Positions 61,838 through 64,000 of a stretch of DNA of 64,000 nt are shown piece after piece (within the stretch, counting starts at the first letter, position 1; every line of letters begins with the position of its first letter). The position numbers and the translations under genes were made by a program. The notes beneath the pieces are model-generated. The model made no database searches, was not told the DNA's origin, and saw nothing but the letters and a program-made list of their open reading frames with translations. This stretch comes from Pseudarthrobacter sp. MM222. Its GTDB lineage: Bacteria > Actinomycetota > Actinomycetes > Actinomycetales > Micrococcaceae. The stretch lies in NCBI RefSeq assembly GCF_947090775.1, contig NZ_OX352321.1, positions 2,604,001 through 2,668,000 of the forward strand. The letters run 5' to 3'.

Positions 61838-62890
61838 ATGACGACTAAAACCACAGTCGCGATCGCGGTCCCGCTCGAAGCTGAGCTTGTGGAGCGCATC
61901 CGCGCAGTAGATCCTTCCGTTACCGTCCGCTACGAGCCGGACCTCCTTCCGCCGGAGCGCTTTCCGGCCGACCACTCCGGAGATCCGGACTTCCGCCGGA
62001 CCCCGGAGCAGGAGGAGCGCTACTGGGACATGCTCAACGCCGCAGATGTCCTCTATGGTTTCCCCAATGAAAGCCCGGCGGGTCTCGCCCGGGTCGCCGG
62101 CAGCAACCCGCACCTACGCTGGATCCATGCCATGGCCGCCGGTGCCGGCGGAGCCGTCAAGGCATCGGGGCTGGACGCCGCGACGCTGGAGAAGTTTCAG
62201 GTGACGACGTCCGCGGGCGTCCATGCCCTGCCGCTCGCCGAGTTCGCCGCCCTCGGCATCCTCAACGGCTTCAAGCGCAGCGGGGAACTCGCGCAGGACC
62301 AGGCAGCCAGGATCTGGCCCGAGCTCCGCACCCCCACGCGCCTGGTCAACGGCTCCCGCCTGGTGGTCACCGGCCTCGGCGAAATCGGGCTCGAAACCGC
62401 ACGCATCGCCCGCGCGCTGGGCATGAAGGTCAGCGGCACCAAGAGGACCGTGGAGCCCATTGAGGGCATCGATCAAGTCGCCGATAACGACGGCCTCGCC
62501 GGCCTGTTGGCTTCGGCCGACGCCGTCGTCAACACGCTGCCCGGCACGCCGTACACGGAACGGCTCTTCAACCGGGAAGTCTTCGCGGCCATGAAGCCCG
62601 GAACCGTCTTTGTGAACGTGGGCCGAGGCACCGTGGTGGACGAGGAGGCGCTGCTGGAGGCCCTCGACAACGGGCAGGTCTCGTACGCCTGCCTCGATGT
62701 GTTTGCCGTGGAGCCGCTCCCCCAGGACAGCCCGCTTTGGAACCACCCGAAGGTGATGGTGTCTCCGCACACCTCGGCCCTCAGCGCGGCCGAGAACCGG
62801 CTGATCGCCGAGCGGTTCTGCAGCAACCTGCGGACGTTCCTCGACGGCGGCGAACTCCCCCACCTCGTGGACACGGTCCACTTCTACTAG
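61838..62890 (+). CDS. D-2-hydroxyacid dehydrogenase
   Basis: 350-residue NAD(P)-dependent D-isomer-specific 2-hydroxyacid dehydrogenase. The cofactor fold VVTGLGEIGLETARIARALGMKV is followed by the Arg in NVGRGTVVDEEAL, the Glu in DVFAVEPLPQDSPLW and the His in SPHTSALS, completing the catalytic Arg-Glu-His set. Substrate unknown; context favours a sugar-derived or glyoxylate-type acid. The ATG at 61838 is chosen because TATGAT ends seven bases upstream (leaderless); an ATG at 61826 lies inside that box. Confidence 0.92.
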   Translation: MTTKTTVAIAVPLEAELVERIRAVDPSVTVRYEPDLLPPERFPADHSGDPDFRRTPEQEERYWDMLNAADVLYGFPNESPAGLARVAGSNPHLRWIHAMAAGAGGAVKASGLDAATLEKFQVTTSAGVHALPLAEFAALGILNGFKRSGELAQDQAARIWPELRTPTRLVNGSRLVVTGLGEIGLETARIARALGMKVSGTKRTVEPIEGIDQVADNDGLAGLLASADAVVNTLPGTPYTERLFNREVFAAMKPGTVFVNVGRGTVVDEEALLEALDNGQVSYACLDVFAVEPLPQDSPLWNHPKVMVSPHTSALSAAENRLIAERFCSNLRTFLDGGELPHLVDTVHFY

Positions 62891-62928
62891 ACCCTGCAGC
62901 TTCTTCCGCAGCACCAACAGCACCAGCA

Positions 62929-62961
62929 AAGGCGGCCTCTCCGACATGGAGGGGCCGCCTT
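62929..62961 (+). terminator. terminator of the D-2-hydroxyacid dehydrogenase
   Basis: AAGGCGGCC (62929-62937) pairs with GGCCGCCTT (62953-62961), 40 bases after the stop. Confidence 0.75.
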
Positions 62962-62980
62962 CTGCGTGAGCCGCGCGTTT

Positions 62981-63017
62981 CCTGCGCATCGCCAAAAGGC
63001 CTGCGCATCGCCAAAGG
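62981..63017. repeat. direct repeat, 18-19-bp unit
   Basis: CCTGCGCATCGCCAAAAGG (62981-62999) is followed at once by CCTGCGCATCGCCAAAGG (63000-63017), between the terminators of two convergent genes. Confidence 0.8.
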
Positions 63018-63053
63018 CCGTGGCCCCTTCCTTGATGGAAGGGGCCACGGCCT
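63015..63053 (-). terminator. 17-bp hairpin terminator of the MFS gene
   Basis: A perfect 17-bp inverted repeat (63015-63031 with 63037-63053) with a five-base loop lies 38 bases after the transporter stop. Confidence 0.85.
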
Positions 63054-63090
63054 GGGGTCCCGCCGGGAACGGGCTCAGACGCCGGAGCGC

Positions 63091-64000
63091 CTAGCTCGCG
63101 TCCTCGGTGAGGAGGAGGTCGCGGCCCACGGTCTCAGGGGTGAAGAACGTGGTGACAAACGAGATGAGAGCAAGAACCAGGGAGTAAATCGCCAGCACCA
63201 GCCACGAGTGACCCGTGGCGGTCAGGAGCGCGGCGCCCACCAGCGGAACCAGTCCGCCGGACAGGACGGCAGAGAGTTCGCGGCTCATGGCCACGCCGGT
63301 GAACCGGTACTGCGAGCCGAAGAGCTCAGGCAGGAGCGGGCACTGCGGGCCAAGCATGGACTGGACCCCGAGGGCGATGCCCACCACCATGACCACCCAC
63401 ACGAGCGTGACATTGCCCAGCGTCACGAGATAGAACGCCGGCAGTGCGAAGAGCGCCTGGAAGAGTGCACCGTAGCGGTAGACGGGTACGCGACCGAACC
63501 GGTCCGACAGGGCACCGAAAGTCACCACCATGATTGCGGCGAAACCTGCGGCAATCAGCAGGCCAACCGGGCCGATGAACTTGTCGCCCGGGAAGATCCC
63601 GTCCTTTGATGCCAGGAAGGCGATGAGCAGGGCCGAATAGATCGACGAATTGCCGTTCTCGCCCATCCGCAGGCCGATGCCGATCAGCACGTTCTTCTTG
63701 GAGTGCTTCCAGAGCTGCCCGATGGGGTTCTTGACCACGTTCTTGTGCTTCTCAAGTTCCTGGAAGACGGGCGTTTCCTTCAGCCGGAGCCGGATGAAGA
63801 TGGCCACCGCAATCAGGATCACGCTCGACAGGAAGGGTACCCGCCACAGCCAGCCTTCGAGGACGGCCTTGTCAGCCATGGCGATCAGGGCAAAGGTCCC
63901 GGCGCCGAGCAGGGTGCCCAGCTGGATCCCGACGAAGGGAAGCGAGGCGAAGAAACCACGACGGCGGCGCGGTGCGACTTCTGAAATCAGTGTGGTGGCG
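63091..64000 (-). CDS. MFS transporter, metabolite:H+ symporter (MHS) family, 5' end outside window
   Basis: The frame is open to the window edge, so the N-terminal part is missing. The visible 300 or so residues hold about eight membrane helices. Upstream of the first internal Met the sequence reads ISEVAPRRRRGFFASLPFVG, an MHS-family loop (shikimate, proline/betaine, alpha-ketoglutarate carriers). FGALSDRFGRVPVYRYG is the conserved MFS inter-domain loop and LYRYG-like basic pattern. Likely an acid or osmolyte importer. Position next to sugar-acid genes suggests an organic-acid substrate, which is inference. Confidence 0.88.
   Translation of the reverse strand, partial: ATTLISEVAPRRRRGFFASLPFVGIQLGTLLGAGTFALIAMADKAVLEGWLWRVPFLSSVILIAVAIFIRLRLKETPVFQELEKHKNVVKNPIGQLWKHSKKNVLIGIGLRMGENGNSSIYSALLIAFLASKDGIFPGDKFIGPVGLLIAAGFAAIMVVTFGALSDRFGRVPVYRYGALFQALFALPAFYLVTLGNVTLVWVVMVVGIALGVQSMLGPQCPLLPELFGSQYRFTGVAMSRELSAVLSGGLVPLVGAALLTATGHSWLVLAIYSLVLALISFVTTFFTPETVGRDLLLTEDAS

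Overview
The window is chromosomal DNA from a high-GC actinobacterium, most likely Arthrobacter or a close relative in Micrococcaceae (Pseudarthrobacter, Paenarthrobacter). This rests on the strongly GC-biased third codon positions, frequent GTG/TTG starts, the paired clpP1-clpP2 genes beside tig, an MptB-type mannosyltransferase, a Rv2466c-like DsbA protein, a translational T-box ahead of ileS, and many leaderless promoters. It is gene-dense core chromosome. I see no phage, insertion sequence, plasmid or CRISPR signature.

Layout. 1-5.5 kb: a minus-strand DUF4233/folC/ileS run with an ileS T-box leader. 5.5-13.7 kb: secreted glycerophosphodiesterase, membrane EEP phosphatase, SDR, DUF488, valS and a GH15 glucosidase. 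14-19.5 kb: DsbA-like protein and the proteolysis/folding block clpX, clpP2, clpP1, tig, then tRNA-Pro and tRNA-Gly. 19.5-31 kb: a Zn-alcohol dehydrogenase operon, Nei-type glycosylase with rpiB, a DUF1648 membrane protein, pepN with OsmC, an epimerase, an MscS-like channel with truncated hemoglobin, and tesB. 31-46.7 kb: ettA, a lipoprotein, a second-type ssb, tRNA-Arg, corA, LapA, map, AlkD-like repair protein, mptB, orn, tRNA-His, acyl-CoA dehydrogenase, def, hydrolases, an HNH protein and a GAPDH with a long N-terminal extension.

46.7-49.1 kb is the only stretch that looks accessory: a trimeric-repeat acetyltransferase and a capsular-polysaccharide-type glycosyltransferase of visibly lower GC, with the start of a coupled gene that breaks off after ten codons. 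It lies between gap and rnpB. 49.3-56.4 kb returns to core genes: rnpB RNA, slipin, yaaA, a zinc-ribbon-like coiled-coil protein, NIF3, msrA, the cysK-epsC cysteine pair and an SDR. 56.5-64 kb is a sugar-acid block: gnd, a divergent GntR/FadR regulator, an idonate/gluconate dehydrogenase operon, a D-2-hydroxyacid dehydrogenase and the end of an MHS-family transporter.

The most noteworthy signals are regulatory rather than new protein systems. They are the ileS T-box, a likely attenuator with an 11-bp anti-terminator plus a stop/start-coupled leader ORF ahead of gap, at least sixteen genes whose start codon lies 6-7 nt after a TANNNT box (leaderless mRNAs), a ClgR-type site ahead of clpP1P2, and palindromic operator candidates in the sugar-acid block. 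I found no convincing previously undescribed defence or mobile system.
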